From Excoecaria cochinchinensis (lineage: Eukaryota; Streptophyta; Magnoliopsida; Malpighiales; Euphorbiaceae): a stretch of 64,000 nt of DNA. Positions within the stretch are counted from its first letter, which is position 1, and every line of letters begins with the position of its first letter. The DNA is taken from contig CANTUQ010000158.1 in the NCBI GenBank assembly GCA_947683425.1, positions 2,170,001 through 2,234,000 on the forward strand, written 5' to 3'. Position numbers and translations under genes: made by a program. Shown in pieces: positions 34,901-45,149 of the stretch. The notes beneath the pieces were generated by a model. That model did not search any database and had not been told where the DNA came from. It saw only the letters and a program-made list of their open reading frames with translations.

Positions 34901-36536
34901 CAAGAGGATTAGTGCACACTCCTCTCACTGTCGCTCTGTTTCCCTTACCATCCGAGAGTATAACCATTTTCTTCTTACACTTAACATCCGCATCATACTT
35001 AGTTAACCAATCCATACCCAGAATCAAATCAAACTCATCAAACGGTAGTTCAATCAAATCCGCTGGAAACACACTACCTTGAACTTCTAATGCACAGTTT
35101 CGATACACTCTGTTCACACTAACATTACCTCCCAAAGGGCTAGACACACATATATCATATTTTAAACATTCAACTTTAGGCATCTTTTCACATATCTTTT
35201 TATCACATACATATGAATGAGTTGAACCAGGATCAATAAGTGCAAACATTTCCACACCACAAAGTAGAATAGTACCTGCTATCACCTCAGGCGCGTCCTG
35301 ATCCTCTCGTGCCCTCATAGCATAAGCCCGCACAGGAGCCTCATCAGGTCTATCCACAATCTCAGAATCGACTGCACCTCTGGACTGACTACCTCTACCA
35401 CGTCCTCTTCCTCTTCCTCTGTTCGTAGAAGGCAAGTTTGAACCACCCCTACTCTGCTCTTGTTGATTTCCTGACATCTCATAGGTATTCGGGCAATTAG
35501 CAATGAAATGCTCAGTGCTCCCACATCTATAACAAGTACCCGACACTCTCCAGCATTCTCCTCTATGCCTCTTACCACAATGAGGACACTCATGAACCTC
35601 ACTTCTATTACCAGATGTTCCTCTTCCAGAACCAGATGCTGAGGGAGCGCCTCGCTTCTTACTTCTCGCTGCAGAACTAAACCCTGATTCCGCAGGTGAT
35701 GCCACATGAGAATCTCTTGATCTTTTCCCCGTCTGGGAACCACCTCTATTCGCATTCTTCCTTTGTCTCCATTCTCTTTGGGCTCCCAAAGTCCTTTCAG
35801 CTCTCAAAGCTGCTTGAACAATTCGATAGTAACTTATATTCTGCTCTGTTGTTAAAGAAATCAGCAAAGCTTTAATTTCCTCAATCAATCCATCCTCAAA
35901 CTGTTGACATCGCAACACATCAGTTAACACACCTTTCGGCGCATATTTGCTTAAGCGACAAAATTCTGCTTCATACTCCGCCACTGTCATAGTCCTCTGT
36001 CTCAAACTCAAGAACTTCTTCCAATTTGCCTCTCGATGTGCTTTAGTAATATACTTGTTCTTGAATTCTTTTTCAAAGAACTCCCAATTTAATGGTTCAG
36101 GAAGCATCGGATTCTGCAGGACCAGCTTCCACCAATCATATGCAGGACCTTGGAGTAATGACTCCACACATTCAACCCACTGATCTGGAGGACATCGTAT
36201 CTCCTTAAGAATCCTTTCCACCTTCTCGATCCAGTACTCTGCTTTTTCTGACTCATCTAACCTTGTTCCATGAAATTCCTCCAAACCATGCTTCCTCAAA
36301 GATTCTATTGGGGCTCTTGGCGCCATCATACGTTCCATCACTCTCGCCATATCTTGTGTCATTTTCATCATGGCTTCCATAGGCCCAAATGGAATCTCAT
36401 TCCCATAGCCAACCGATCTAGACTGCCCAGACCCTGTCACCTCAGCTTCACAAGGATTCACACTTTCGGCAGATTCCTCACCGGTATGCCTTCCAGAATC
36501 CATCTTACTACACAGATTAAACAAGGACTTCCGCAT
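31908..36536 (-). CDS. Gag-pol polyprotein of element A (1542 residues)
   Basis: This is the complete polyprotein of a Tekay-type element, in one frame. Domains in order with approximate residues: gag core (80-250), CCHC zinc knuckle CYRCGSTEHFIANC (about 345), protease LIDPGSTHSY (432; Pro replaces the usual Ser after Asp), RT with FVVVFIDDILVYS (772), RNase H VLYTDASGVGLGCVL (about 910), integrase zinc finger from HPGG to CLVCQQ (1124-1160), catalytic Asp in ITMDFVTGLP, Asp in VSDRDPRFTS and Glu in DGQSERII, a GPY motif FIGPYEVL, and a C-terminal chromodomain VKVLWQHHGVEEATWEPE (about 1505) expected to bind methylated histone H3. No stop or frameshift is seen, so it may be functional. Met-12 is an alternative start. 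Confidence 0.96.
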   Translation of the reverse strand: MRKSLFNLCSKMDSGRHTGEESAESVNPCEAEVTGSGQSRSVGYGNEIPFGPMEAMMKMTQDMARVMERMMAPRAPIESLRKHGLEEFHGTRLDESEKAEYWIEKVERILKEIRCPPDQWVECVESLLQGPAYDWWKLVLQNPMLPEPLNWEFFEKEFKNKYITKAHREANWKKFLSLRQRTMTVAEYEAEFCRLSKYAPKGVLTDVLRCQQFEDGLIEEIKALLISLTTEQNISYYRIVQAALRAERTLGAQREWRQRKNANRGGSQTGKRSRDSHVASPAESGFSSAARSKKRGAPSASGSGRGTSGNRSEVHECPHCGKRHRGECWRVSGTCYRCGSTEHFIANCPNTYEMSGNQQEQSRGGSNLPSTNRGRGRGRGRGSQSRGAVDSEIVDRPDEAPVRAYAMRAREDQDAPEVIAGTILLCGVEMFALIDPGSTHSYVCDKKICEKMPKVECLKYDICVSSPLGGNVSVNRVYRNCALEVQGSVFPADLIELPFDEFDLILGMDWLTKYDADVKCKKKMVILSDGKGNRATVRGVCTNPLVNVISAMQARRCIRKGCEAYLALVLDSKREQVKMQEIPIVREFPDVFPEELSGVPPIREVELSIDVVPGTVPVSKAPYRMAPTELKELKEQLQELLNRGFIRPSVSPWGAPVLFVKKKDGTMRMCIDYRQLNKVTVKNRYPLPRIEDLFDQLRGAGVFSKIDLRSGYYQLQVKKEDVPKTAFRTRYGHYEFLVMPFGLTNAPAAFMDLMNRVFRPYLDQFVVVFIDDILVYSRNEKEHEQHLRVVLRTLQEHQLYAKLSKCEFWLKEVSFLGHVISSEGVKVDPTKIEAIVNWKPPKNVLEIHSFLGLAGYYRRFVKGFSVIASPLTRLLRKGVKYEWSERCQTSFDRLRKMLVEAPILTQPMTGKEYVLYTDASGVGLGCVLMQEGKVIAYASRQLKPHEQNYPTHDLELAAVVFALKIWRHYLYGEKCRIYTDHKSLKYLLTQKELNLRQRRWLELFKDYDCIVDYHPGKANVVADALSRKSISALQLKRIEWRFSADGALLAQLKARPVLKDELIVAQRSDGRLQQVLQSVGDMDKTDYSVNEDGILLYKNRMCVANDKELRKRLMHEAHNTVFTMHPGGNKMYQDMKQLYWWPGMKKDVVEYVSKCLVCQQVKAEHQVPQGMLHPLPIPQWKWDNITMDFVTGLPLTSRQQDAVWVIVDRFSKSAHFIPVRMDYSMEKLAELYVREIVRLHGIPLSIVSDRDPRFTSKFWRSLQAALGTKLNFSTAFHQQTDGQSERIIQVLEDLMRACVLDFSKSWDRYLPLMEFAYNNSYQTSIGMAPYEVLYGMKCHSPICWTELNESRVIGRDLVRDTEEKAKVIQQRLKAASDRQKSYADLKRRDVEFSVGDKVFLKVSPWRKVLRFGKKGKLSPRFIGPYEVLERVGFVAYRLALPPTLAKLHDVFHVSMLRRYRSDDSHVLSLPEVEVQSDFTYDEKPIVILAKEVRQLRNKQIPLVKVLWQHHGVEEATWEPESAMREQHPQLFHSSMNFEDEIL

Positions 36537-36593
36537 TAGGTCAACAAACTATACACATCTTATCTACCCAATTCCCAGAAAAGACTCAACCTA

Positions 36594-36606
36594 GGCTCTG
36601 ATACCA
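36594..36606 (-). other. Primer-binding site of element A (initiator tRNA-Met)
   Basis: TGGTATCAGAGCC, the classical complement of the plant initiator tRNA-Met 3' end, lies five bases from the LTR. Confidence 0.93.
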
Positions 36607-36611
36607 CAACT

Positions 36612-39090
36612 TGTGACGCCCGTTCCCTAACGACAAACTAGCTCAGCTAATCTTAGTTAGGGAAGGTCGCACACACACCCAGAACACATGCGGAAACTGA
36701 ATAATAAAATTTCATCACACACTATTTTAATTCATGCATCACATGCCAACTACTATTAGTCACACGCCTTAGCTATTCACATGACACACATACATGTGGG
36801 AGGTTACATCCGTGATTACTACATTATTACATGCCTTTACATATTCAAAATACATATTAACCATATAAAACTTATACAAAAGTCCCGAATAACAAGCCCC
36901 CAAACCTACACTATATACTTCCTATTGTTGACCGTACCAAAATGCGGGGGACGTCCTTCAGTCACCTCTCGTCCGTACCTGCACGGATTAGAGTAAATCC
37001 ATGCTAAGCGATAACGCTTAGTGGGGAACTCATACATATAGCATATAATTTATCACACATCAGAATCATCATACATAACATGCTAACAAACATGCCAGAT
37101 CAACCATTACTATATTCAATCATAAGGCATCAACTACTTATTCACATTTCCATACTTTCTTGTATCACAATCACTTCTGTTTATATTTAATTAACTTTTA
37201 GCCGATTAACCAATTAGCCTTTCTGCCACTTTGCCTGCAATTCAATGACGCGGATAACGGGTATCGCATCGGTATCTCTCAGATACCAGTAATCTCATCG
37301 AGACTACTTTTCACATTAGCACCTTCTGGTGCTTCTTATCACATTAGTACCTTCTGGTACTTTTCATCATTTCACATATAACACAATCCAGTAAGGATAA
37401 TCGCATTGTGATTCCCATGGAATCAGACACATTTAACGCATGGGGCTGCAGCACTTGACCCTATAGGCATGCCTAACTATCCACTACTTGACTCGCAGGC
37501 TTAAGTTGTTAAACACGTTATTCAGTTCAATTTTCACTTTACACATTTGTATTAGCACACAGCCATACATTTCATTTGCATATTCAATATGCTTTCAAAT
37601 TCAGTCTTCCCATTTAATATTCACATAACTTATCACATTCAGAAGTCATCATAGTTGTATGCATTTGTAGATCACTTAACATATATACATTACTTACTCA
37701 TGCTGTCCTTCATTTCAGCTTAAAGCCATGCCATTTGAATGACCAAACACATTAGGATTATATTGCCAAAACAGGGTGGGTCACGGTCACAATGGATTTC
37801 ATTGTCACCGTGACATATTGAAGTCCAAAACAGAATGCAAATTGGGGACATGTCACGGTCACAATCAATTTCATTGTCACCGTGATGTGTTCCCAACTCT
37901 CGGCAGAATGCAACCTGAGGGTATGTCACGGTCACAATGAATCTCATTGTCACCGTGACATATTCTCATTTGCAAAACAGAATGCCTTCCTGGGTAGGTC
38001 ACGGTCACAATGAATTCCATTGTCACCGTGACATACCAAATTCCTCTAGGCAGAATTGAACTCAGCATATGTCACGGTCACAATCAATTTCATTGTTACC
38101 GTGACCTATGCAAAAATACCAAAACACAGCTGTGTTTATCACTAGCACGGCTGTGCTTTTTCAGTCCACTTCTCCTTTTACGCCTAGACCTCAAATCTCA
38201 TTCTTATTTGTTTGGAAATCAACCCAAATGCAACAACCACACAATCAATAACACATACCTGATTTTCCCTTCTTGTTTGGCATTCAATAATAGTACAAAT
38301 CATAATCATATTGCTACTATAATCATACAATTTAGCATCACATAATTCATGCTCAACCTTCAATTTCACATATCATGCAATTAAGTTCAAAACCCTATTT
38401 AACCAACACTAATCACATATTCATACAATTAGGGTTTGTTCCCAAACCTCGTCGCCTTAGCTCCTAATTACGACGGATGCTCGGTTCGCCGATTACAGCC
38501 TTTCCCTTATCTCTCTTCACTTCTTCAGCTAGCAAAACCAGTTCAAATTCCAGAATTGAGCACAATCCATCAATCCTCATTCCAAACTAAATCAAAACCA
38601 AGAAGAAGAGTAGAAGATGAGAATATGCACACAAAACCACTTACCTTAAGGTCTTAACACTTAATTCTTGTTCCAATTAGCTACATGCTCACATCCACTT
38701 AAACCACTCTCATCCTTACTCACGGAAACAAGAAGAAAGCCAAAGCCAAATGCAGAAAATGAAGAATGAGGCCAACACACACTCACTTCTCACTTCACTA
38801 GGCAAATGCATGCAAAGAAGGAGGTGGCAAAACCTTACAAAGCCACACGGAATCCACTTCAGAAAACCTGCCTCCACTTACCAATTTCTTACTTTATTTT
38901 ATTCCTAATTAACCCTCCATTAACTAGTTAATCAGCCTTTAACTCATGCTTAGCACAAACATTCATAATTACCATTTAACCCCTTAACTATACTGCTTTC
39001 TTTCAATTAAGTCCAATCCTACACATTCAATCCACTCACACACATGCCAAATTAGGTTAATTCTCTTAGGGTACAAATCCGGCCATGACA
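36612..39090 (-). mobile_element. 5' LTR of element A
   Basis: 2479 bp, near identical to 29416-31895. Differences seen by eye include G/T at the base after tt-a in ttagcacac/ttatcacac, one T in a run near 37310, and C/T or A/G changes near 37496, 38463, 38477, 38599 and 39056. Confidence 0.96.
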
Positions 39091-39095
39091 CTATC

Positions 39096-39234
39096 ATACC
39101 GTCCTTCAAAAATTATTCCGTAACTTCTACCGGTGCATATAAGAGATAGGTACTCAGCCCCGCAGTTGATAACAGGACTCATCGACTTAGGCACCTGGTC
39201 GGTGAGAGTAGTGGTAGGACCTAGTTCAGACTTA
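39096..39234 (+). pseudogene. Antisense gene of element C, C-terminal end of exon 2
   Basis: After element A the frame reads IPSFKNYSVTSTGAYKR, a TAG where B has Trp, VLSPAVDNRTHRLRHLVGES and the stop at 39232-39234. This parallels the end in B (EYKRWVLSPASNNR...ESSRRT) and in D (47820-47905), so the three copies share a common C-terminus. Confidence 0.7.
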
Positions 39235-39611
39235 CATGCATTTCAAGCAATATGTTTCTCTTTAAAACGGAACTAGAAAATAATGTAAATGAATAAATTC
39301 AGTTTTATTTTATTTCATAAAATTGTGTACATTTCAGTATGATTTCAGTATACATGATCATCATTTAACGCTAATTCAAAATGCAAAGCTACATTCATTC
39401 ATGGAATAAATCCTGATAGCATCAAACTCCTATTACCAATCATCCCTCTCGGGTTTTCTTGATTGAACATTTTCTCTTAAACCTCTAATTTTTGATCAAG
39501 ATGCCTTTTCTCGATTTTCACCCTGACGAGGCGCCCAATTTTAGCAAGGCTAGCTTTTTTCGATTTTTGACTTGCAGGGCTTTTATTCTCTTCTTTTGAT
39601 TTTTATTGTCT
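39235..39611. other. Spacer between antisense gene and pol in element C
   Basis: The two genes are transcribed toward each other. The sequence matches 17131-17521 of element B (for example tcacgggttttc/ctcgggttttc and gaggcgcccaattttagcaagg). No gene is present. Confidence 0.6.
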
Positions 39612-39699
39612 TTAGCCATGGAACCTCTTGAGTCTATCAACATTGATTGGCTCCTTGAACTCATTGCTATTGCTGTCTGCTAGAATTGCCGCTCCTTTT
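39612..39699 (-). pseudogene. Pol C-terminus of element C (last fragment)
   Basis: It ends PINVDRLKRFHG-like (here with Ile-Asn substitutions) and stops at 39612-39614, as in element B. The Copia-like solo LTR interrupts it, and it resumes at 41370. Confidence 0.7.
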
Positions 39700-41369
39700 T
39701 GTTGGGTTTCAACGGAATTAAATCACATTAAACGCAGCGGAAAATTCGAAACCCGAAACAGGATCCAAGTATTTTCGATTGATTCAAAAGGAAGAGATAA
39801 AGATTAACTGACCTTTTGAACGAAATAACTCTTTAGATCGGACTGAAGACGCTGCCTTTACACGAACGTCCTCTATCAGTATCCACACGCACGAACAAAT
39901 GAGCAGGAGTCGCAGGGGTGCTAGCTCCCTTGAATGCGAATGGATTTCTTTTCTTTCTTTCTCAAAGAATAATGGTGGCTCTGTTTTTCTTTTCCTTTCT
40001 TTCACAAAGAAGAACGATGGCTGGGTTTTTCTTTTCTTTCTCAAAGATGAAAAAAAAAAATGCTCTGTTTTCTTTTCTTTCTTTTTACAAGAAAAAGATT
40101 GCCGCCACACTAATCCTTGTTCTTCTTAATAACGTGATTAGTGTTTTATTTAGGGTTAAACTCTTTTTATTTAAGAGTTATATCTCATATATAACTGTAT
40201 GTATATTTTCAAATCCTTTTCCTCTTAGGAAAAGATAAATGAGGATATTATCTCTTAATTCAAAATTAAGATATAATATATATAGATATATACATATATT
40301 TATATATATATATATTTATTTATTTATTATTCTAAATAATAAGAAATAATTTATTAATACATATTATTATCTCATATTCAAAATAAGAGATATTTATATG
40401 CATAAATATATATATATATAAATATGTAATTTCGAAATTAAATATAAATACCTATATTTATATTTTATTCCGAAATAACCCAATAAAATCCATTCTGTTC
40501 ATTTTGCTCTTGGTGTGTGACCCAATAGGTTTATATTATGTTGGCAGTGGGCCTAATCCCATAAAAGCCCACAAGTTATAATTGGTCTCTAGCAAGACAT
40601 TATGACTACCCAAATAATATAAGTATCGTTAGTCCGATTTTAACCTTGCAATAGAACATGTTATTATCCTTTTGTCACACGATATCTTGTTTGAACATAA
40701 GTCATGGTCCATGTCAAACTTAAATTGTTCAAACATATAATTTCTCGATCACCAAGTAGACTGATAAATTCAAATGACATTGATCACACTATCAATTCAT
40801 TTGAGCACGGCCATGCATTTTACAGTCCTACTTATCGAGGGGCCCAATAGATATCTCTCTCATAAGAGAGGGACAAATTCCATCTTGATTATTCACTTTC
40901 CTCCGCATAATTCTCACTATGTCCGATCATAAACTTTATAATTATCCGATTAAAGATAACGTTTGATTATGTCAAAACATAATGATCCTTATGTAGGAAA
41001 CTATGATAATCTCAGGTCAAAGGATTCAATAATATATCTATTATAAGAACACTTATGACATTAACCCATGAAGTGATCTTATAGTGGGTCTATCCAGTAC
41101 TTTGTTCTCTAGCAAGTACATATAGATTTGATTTATATCAACATATATAATCATCCCATGATTATCAATGCAAATCTATACTAGTCTTAATTATCTTTAT
41201 GCCCTTTATTGATAAATGACTAGGGACAACATGAATAACGTTGTTATTCATAAACATTACAATAATGTAACATGCCAATAATATCAATGCGAAGAAAATA
41301 ATTATATAAATGAAAAAGTAATGATTACATCAAGGTCCAAATGTTTGGCCTAGGGCATAACCACTAACA
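39700..41369. mobile_element. Copia-like solo LTR
   Basis: The 1670-bp sequence starts TGTTGGGTTTC and ends CACTAACA, flanked by a perfect CTTTT duplication (39695-39699, 41370-41374). The acgcagcggaaaa start and gcctagggcataaccactaaca end are what I associate with Ty1/copia LTRs. It has no internal region or coding content, and 40255-40460 is a TA-rich microsatellite-like stretch. Orientation of the parent element is unknown. Removing it restores homology with 17570-17620 of element B. Confidence 0.85.
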
Positions 41370-41524
41370 CTTTTGACAGTAGCTTATTGAGGATAAAAGG
41401 GCCTTCCAACGTTGGTCTGAATTTCCCCCTGATGTCGGGCGCACCAAGTCTCATCTGTTTGAATACCAGATCTGCTTCCTTCAACGAGTCTTTCTTGACT
41501 TTCTTCCCAAATAACCTTGCTAGC
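41370..41524 (-). pseudogene. Integrase C-terminal fragment of element C
   Basis: On the minus strand LARLFGKKVKKDSLKEADLV and FKQMRLGAPDIRGKFRPTLE align with LARSFGKKVKRHPLKEGDLV and FKQMRPGIQDIRAKFRPT of B. Element D interrupts at CTAGC. The chain continues upstream at 57025. Confidence 0.8.
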
Positions 41525-41657
41525 TGTGATGCGCGCCGAACCCCAGGGCGCTCCGAACTGCCCTCTTCTAGAGCCTTCGGCATGAGGTTCATGAAAACTT
41601 GTAAGAAATTACAAGTGTGTCCATTTTGGGCAACAAGGAGATTTCTTAGAGTCGCCA

Positions 41658-41945
41658 CCCAATAGAACATTGGGAAAGGTCATATAGTCTCAGTGAGCCT
41701 AAGACAACGCTGCTATGTCCATTATAGGCAAGCCGGAGGTGTCTTGGAGCCTTCCACCCTAATGATAGGATGGTCCTCTAGCCTAACGCTTGGGCAAACC
41801 AGAGGTGTCTTGGAGGCATCCACCCTAATAAAATATTAGGATGGCCCTCTCGCCTTGTGGCGCCTAGAACTGTGCAATTGTGAGTCTTTTATGGGACACA
41901 AGAGGTGTCTTGTAGGCCCCATCCCAATAGAACATTGATGTGTCC
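41658..41945. repeat. Serial U5 hairpins with conserved loop in element D
   Basis: Four imperfect modules each contain a stem-loop: CCCAAT/ATTGGG (41658-41674), CCACCCTAAT.../AGGATGG (41754-41772), CCACCCTAAT/ATTAGGATGG (about 41819-41844) and TCCCAAT/ATTGA (41921-41940). Each is preceded by a ggtgtcttggagg-like box and followed by ctctcgcct. Loops read AGAAC or close to it. The modules are present in the other LTR at about 54247-54535. Confidence 0.7.
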
Positions 41946-43802
41946 CTCTCGCCTCATTGAGCCCAAAGACCAGAGAAGGTTTGGGACTTCCCATTTATTC
42001 ATACCTTGGCCAATTTTATAATTGAGCTTTGAATTTAGCATTTCATTCCTTTTCTCATTCAATTCAGTGCAGTTTATTTAAAGTACAGATTATCCATTCA
42101 GGGAAAGAGATAAGATAAAGTATAATTAAAATAAAGTGCGTAAAAATAAATTATAACAAAACTAGTGGTAGAAATACAACCCCCATTATAAATTGCAAGG
42201 AATTCATACATAAATCGGGAAATATATTAAAGATGAGGACATTGGTCCTCGCATGCATATTTATTATAAAATAATTTTGATGTGACAATTTTATTTTAGA
42301 TGGGAAAAATTGGGACGTTGGTCCCATTTTATCAGAAAAGACTCCAAGTTAATTAATAAAAATATTCTTGTGATTTTCTTTTTAGCGTGCTTAAATAAAC
42401 AATTTTATATAAAAATACACGAATACGACAAATAAATCGAAATAAAGGAAAATGCGAAATTTAAATATGCAAACCAAAACAAGACTCCTAATTCCTTGAT
42501 CTCCCATCTTCGTCCACGGATAATGCTCAAATAAAAAAATAAGCATTGTAGCCAAAAAGAAAAAGATAATTAAGGTTAGTAATTAAATCAAATCAAATAA
42601 AATACAATAAAATAAATCAATCAAATGAAATGAAATACATAAAATAAAATAATGAGCCAAATCAAATGAGTCCAATTAACAAATATTTTAATTAAGCCAA
42701 TGAAGAAAATAAATCAAATAAATAAAAAGAATAAAAACATATGAGTGTGAGTAATGAATGGAATAATGTGTGTGTTTGGACAAAATAAATTAATTAAATT
42801 AGTAACATAGCGTGATAGACTAAAGATACAAAATTGATTTGATTAAATTAGTTATTTACATGTTATCATAATTAACATAAAATATTTACATGGCAAAAAG
42901 ATCAGTCAAAATGAATTAATTAATTACATGTTAAAAATAATGAGGAATCAAAGAGAAAATAATTTAATTACATGTTAGAAATAATAAGAAATCAAAGCAA
43001 AAAAAATTAATTAATTACATGAACAAAAATAATATGTAACCATATTAAATAAGACAAATATACAAACAATATAATAAATAAATAAAAACAATAAAAATAT
43101 ACATGTTAATGAATTAAATATGAACAAAAATGAATAGAAGAAAAAATGAGATTAGACCCAGAATGTTTACCCTCAGAGTTTCAGATTCGATGAAGGTAAA
43201 AATGATGATTGATTTTCTTGTTTTCTATTTTGCAAAATTAGAATTAAAGATTTAAAAAAAATTGGAATTTCATTCCAAAAGAGAAGATTTGATTAAAAAT
43301 GATGAAAGAAAATAAAAAAAAAAATTCCAAGAAAAAAAAACTGAATTTCTTTTTTTAAAAAATGATTTTTATTGATTAAAGAAATAAAAATCGTCCCAAG
43401 AGTAAAGAATGATTTATGTTTGTCTCAAGAAAAAAAATCATTTTATGAAAAAATTATTTTTTAGAAAATCAAATGAAAACTGGATTTTAAGAACAAACCA
43501 TTATTTTGTTTGCCTCAAAATCCACTTTTTTCATCAAAAAACTCAATATCAAAATCTTTAAAAAACTTATTAGAAAAATATATGTAATAAAAAAAGAGTA
43601 AGAAAATTGAATTTTGAGAACAAATAATTACTTTATTTTGTCTCAAAATTAATTTTCTAATAACAAAACTCCTTCTAAAAAATTTTTAGAAGAAATTCCA
43701 TTGAAAAAAAAGAATCAAAAGAACTGAAATTTTTATTTTATTTTAGGATAAAACCCAGAGAGGAAGAAGAAGAGAAAAAGACAAAGAATCAACCCTAAAC
43801 AT

Positions 43803-43821
43803 CCCCCCCCCCCCCCCCCCC
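43803..43821. repeat. Poly(C) tract in the LTR of element D
   Basis: 19 consecutive C (G on the transcribed strand), with an 18-C counterpart at 56400-56417 in the other LTR. Confidence 0.95.
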
Positions 43822-44429
43822 TCCTTTCTCTTTCTATTATCTTCTTTTTATATGAAAAAAAAAATAGAAAATAAAATTATTTAAGGAAAAAAATAATTAA
43901 ATCAGATATTAATTATTTTGAATTTTAAAAATGGAAAAAAACCTTTAAAAACCCTAAAAAATGGGATAAAAAATGGATTTTTGGGTGAAAATCGGAAAAA
44001 ATTCAAATTGGGGCGATTTTGGCCATTTGCGGCGGAACAGGGTCGACCGACACCCGTCGGCGCGCGCAACAGGCGTCGGTCACGCGCCCAGCGAGCGGAG
44101 CAATCCGCTCCATGCAGGCGACGGCCTGCGTGTCGCTCGCGTGTGAGCGACGGGCACCGCGCAATGCGCTCTTCGCTCATGCGCGCTGCCGCGCGTCGAC
44201 ATTCGCAGAAAATATATATATATTTTTATTTTTTTAAAATTAACTAAAAAATATTATAATTTTTAAACCCCATTTTTCAAATCTAATTTTCAAAATATTT
44301 TTTTATTATTTTTATTTTTCATTCTAAAATGCAAATTTGACCAGAAAATCATCACTTTTAACCTTTTACAGGCATCTTATCATCATTGGGTAACTCCGAT
44401 TTGGGCTGTCTCAGGACCCGGTGTCTATA

Positions 44430-44452
44430 GTTGCCCCCAATTTTGGGGAAAC
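44430..44452 (-). other. Polypurine tract of element D
   Basis: Minus-strand CCCCAAAATTGGGGGCAAC abuts the 3' LTR, like that of element B. Confidence 0.65.
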
Positions 44453-44629
44453 TAGTGCACTAGTGCCTAGGTGAGCCAATATTCAGAGAAGAAGGAAAGA
44501 GATGCGTACTTGAGGCAGCCCTTACCTTTTTGCAGTGTGGAATATTGCGACTTGTTGCCGTTGAGCTGTAGTGCTATTCGACTGTGGCTCGTTTGCAATC
44601 TTTTCTCTCGCATTGTTTCGCTCGCCTCC

Positions 44630-45065
44630 GGTCGGCTTGCACAGTGTCTGTGAGATGCGGGGTCCTCTAACCACAATCCCGTTGCGATTTGTTCTATCGC
44701 GTTTGCCCTGCTGTCCTCGTCTTGGCTTGCACAGTGTCTGTCAGATGCAGTACTCTCTGACTACAACCTCTGTTTGTGATCTATTCTATCATTTGTGTTC
44801 TGCTGGCCTCGTATTGGCTTGCGCAGTGTCTGTAAGATGTAGTATTCTCTAACTACAATCCCGGTTGTGATTTGTTCTACCGCATGTGCTAGCCTCGTCT
44901 CGGCTCTCGCAGTGTCTGTGAGATGTAGTGTTCTCTAACTACAATCCTCGTTGCGATCTGTTCTACCGCATGTGCTCTGCTAGCCTCGTCTCAGCTCGCG
45001 CAGTGTCTGTGAGATGTAGTGTTCTCTAACTACAATCCCGTTGCGATCTGTTCTATCACATGTGA
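44630..45065. repeat. About 90-bp repeats with gtctgtgagatgtagtgttctc
   Basis: Five degenerate units start at the marker gcttgcacagtgtctg (near 44635, 44724, 44814, 44898, 44993). The marker tgtgagatgtagtgttctctaac also occurs in the 139-bp units of element B. Confidence 0.8.
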
Positions 45066-45149
45066 TTGAACGTTCTGTCTTGGTAGCTGCTTCTGGGCTT
45101 CCACAGCATAACCTTGGTAACCACCAATCAATCCGTGTAACATCCTATC

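Larger units (their letters stand above)
29416..39090 (-). mobile_element. Element A: intact Tekay-type chromovirus retrotransposon
   Basis: The 9675-bp element has near-identical LTRs (29416-31895, 36612-39090), a perfect target duplication CTATC (29411-29415, 39091-39095), an initiator-Met primer site, one uninterrupted 1542-codon gag-pol frame and a polypurine tract. The chromodomain at the C-terminus and the single-frame polyprotein define the chromovirus branch, and the very long LTRs fit Tekay/Del. By hand I count about a dozen substitutions and one single-base indel between the LTRs, so insertion was recent. Confidence 0.96.
41525..44429 (-). mobile_element. 3' LTR of element D
   Basis: It pairs base for base in order with 54115-57019. 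U5 shares blocks with element B (gggcaacaaggag, cccaatagaacattggg, gcccaaagaccagag). It includes a 19-base C run (43803-43821) and CG-rich palindromes (44040-44200). It ends ctata where the partner ends ctaca. Confidence 0.9.

Noticed and set aside
43918..44247. Arg/Ala-rich open frame in the CG-rich part of element D's LTR
   Set aside because: Produced by CG-rich palindromes; the other LTR (56500-56810) breaks the frame.
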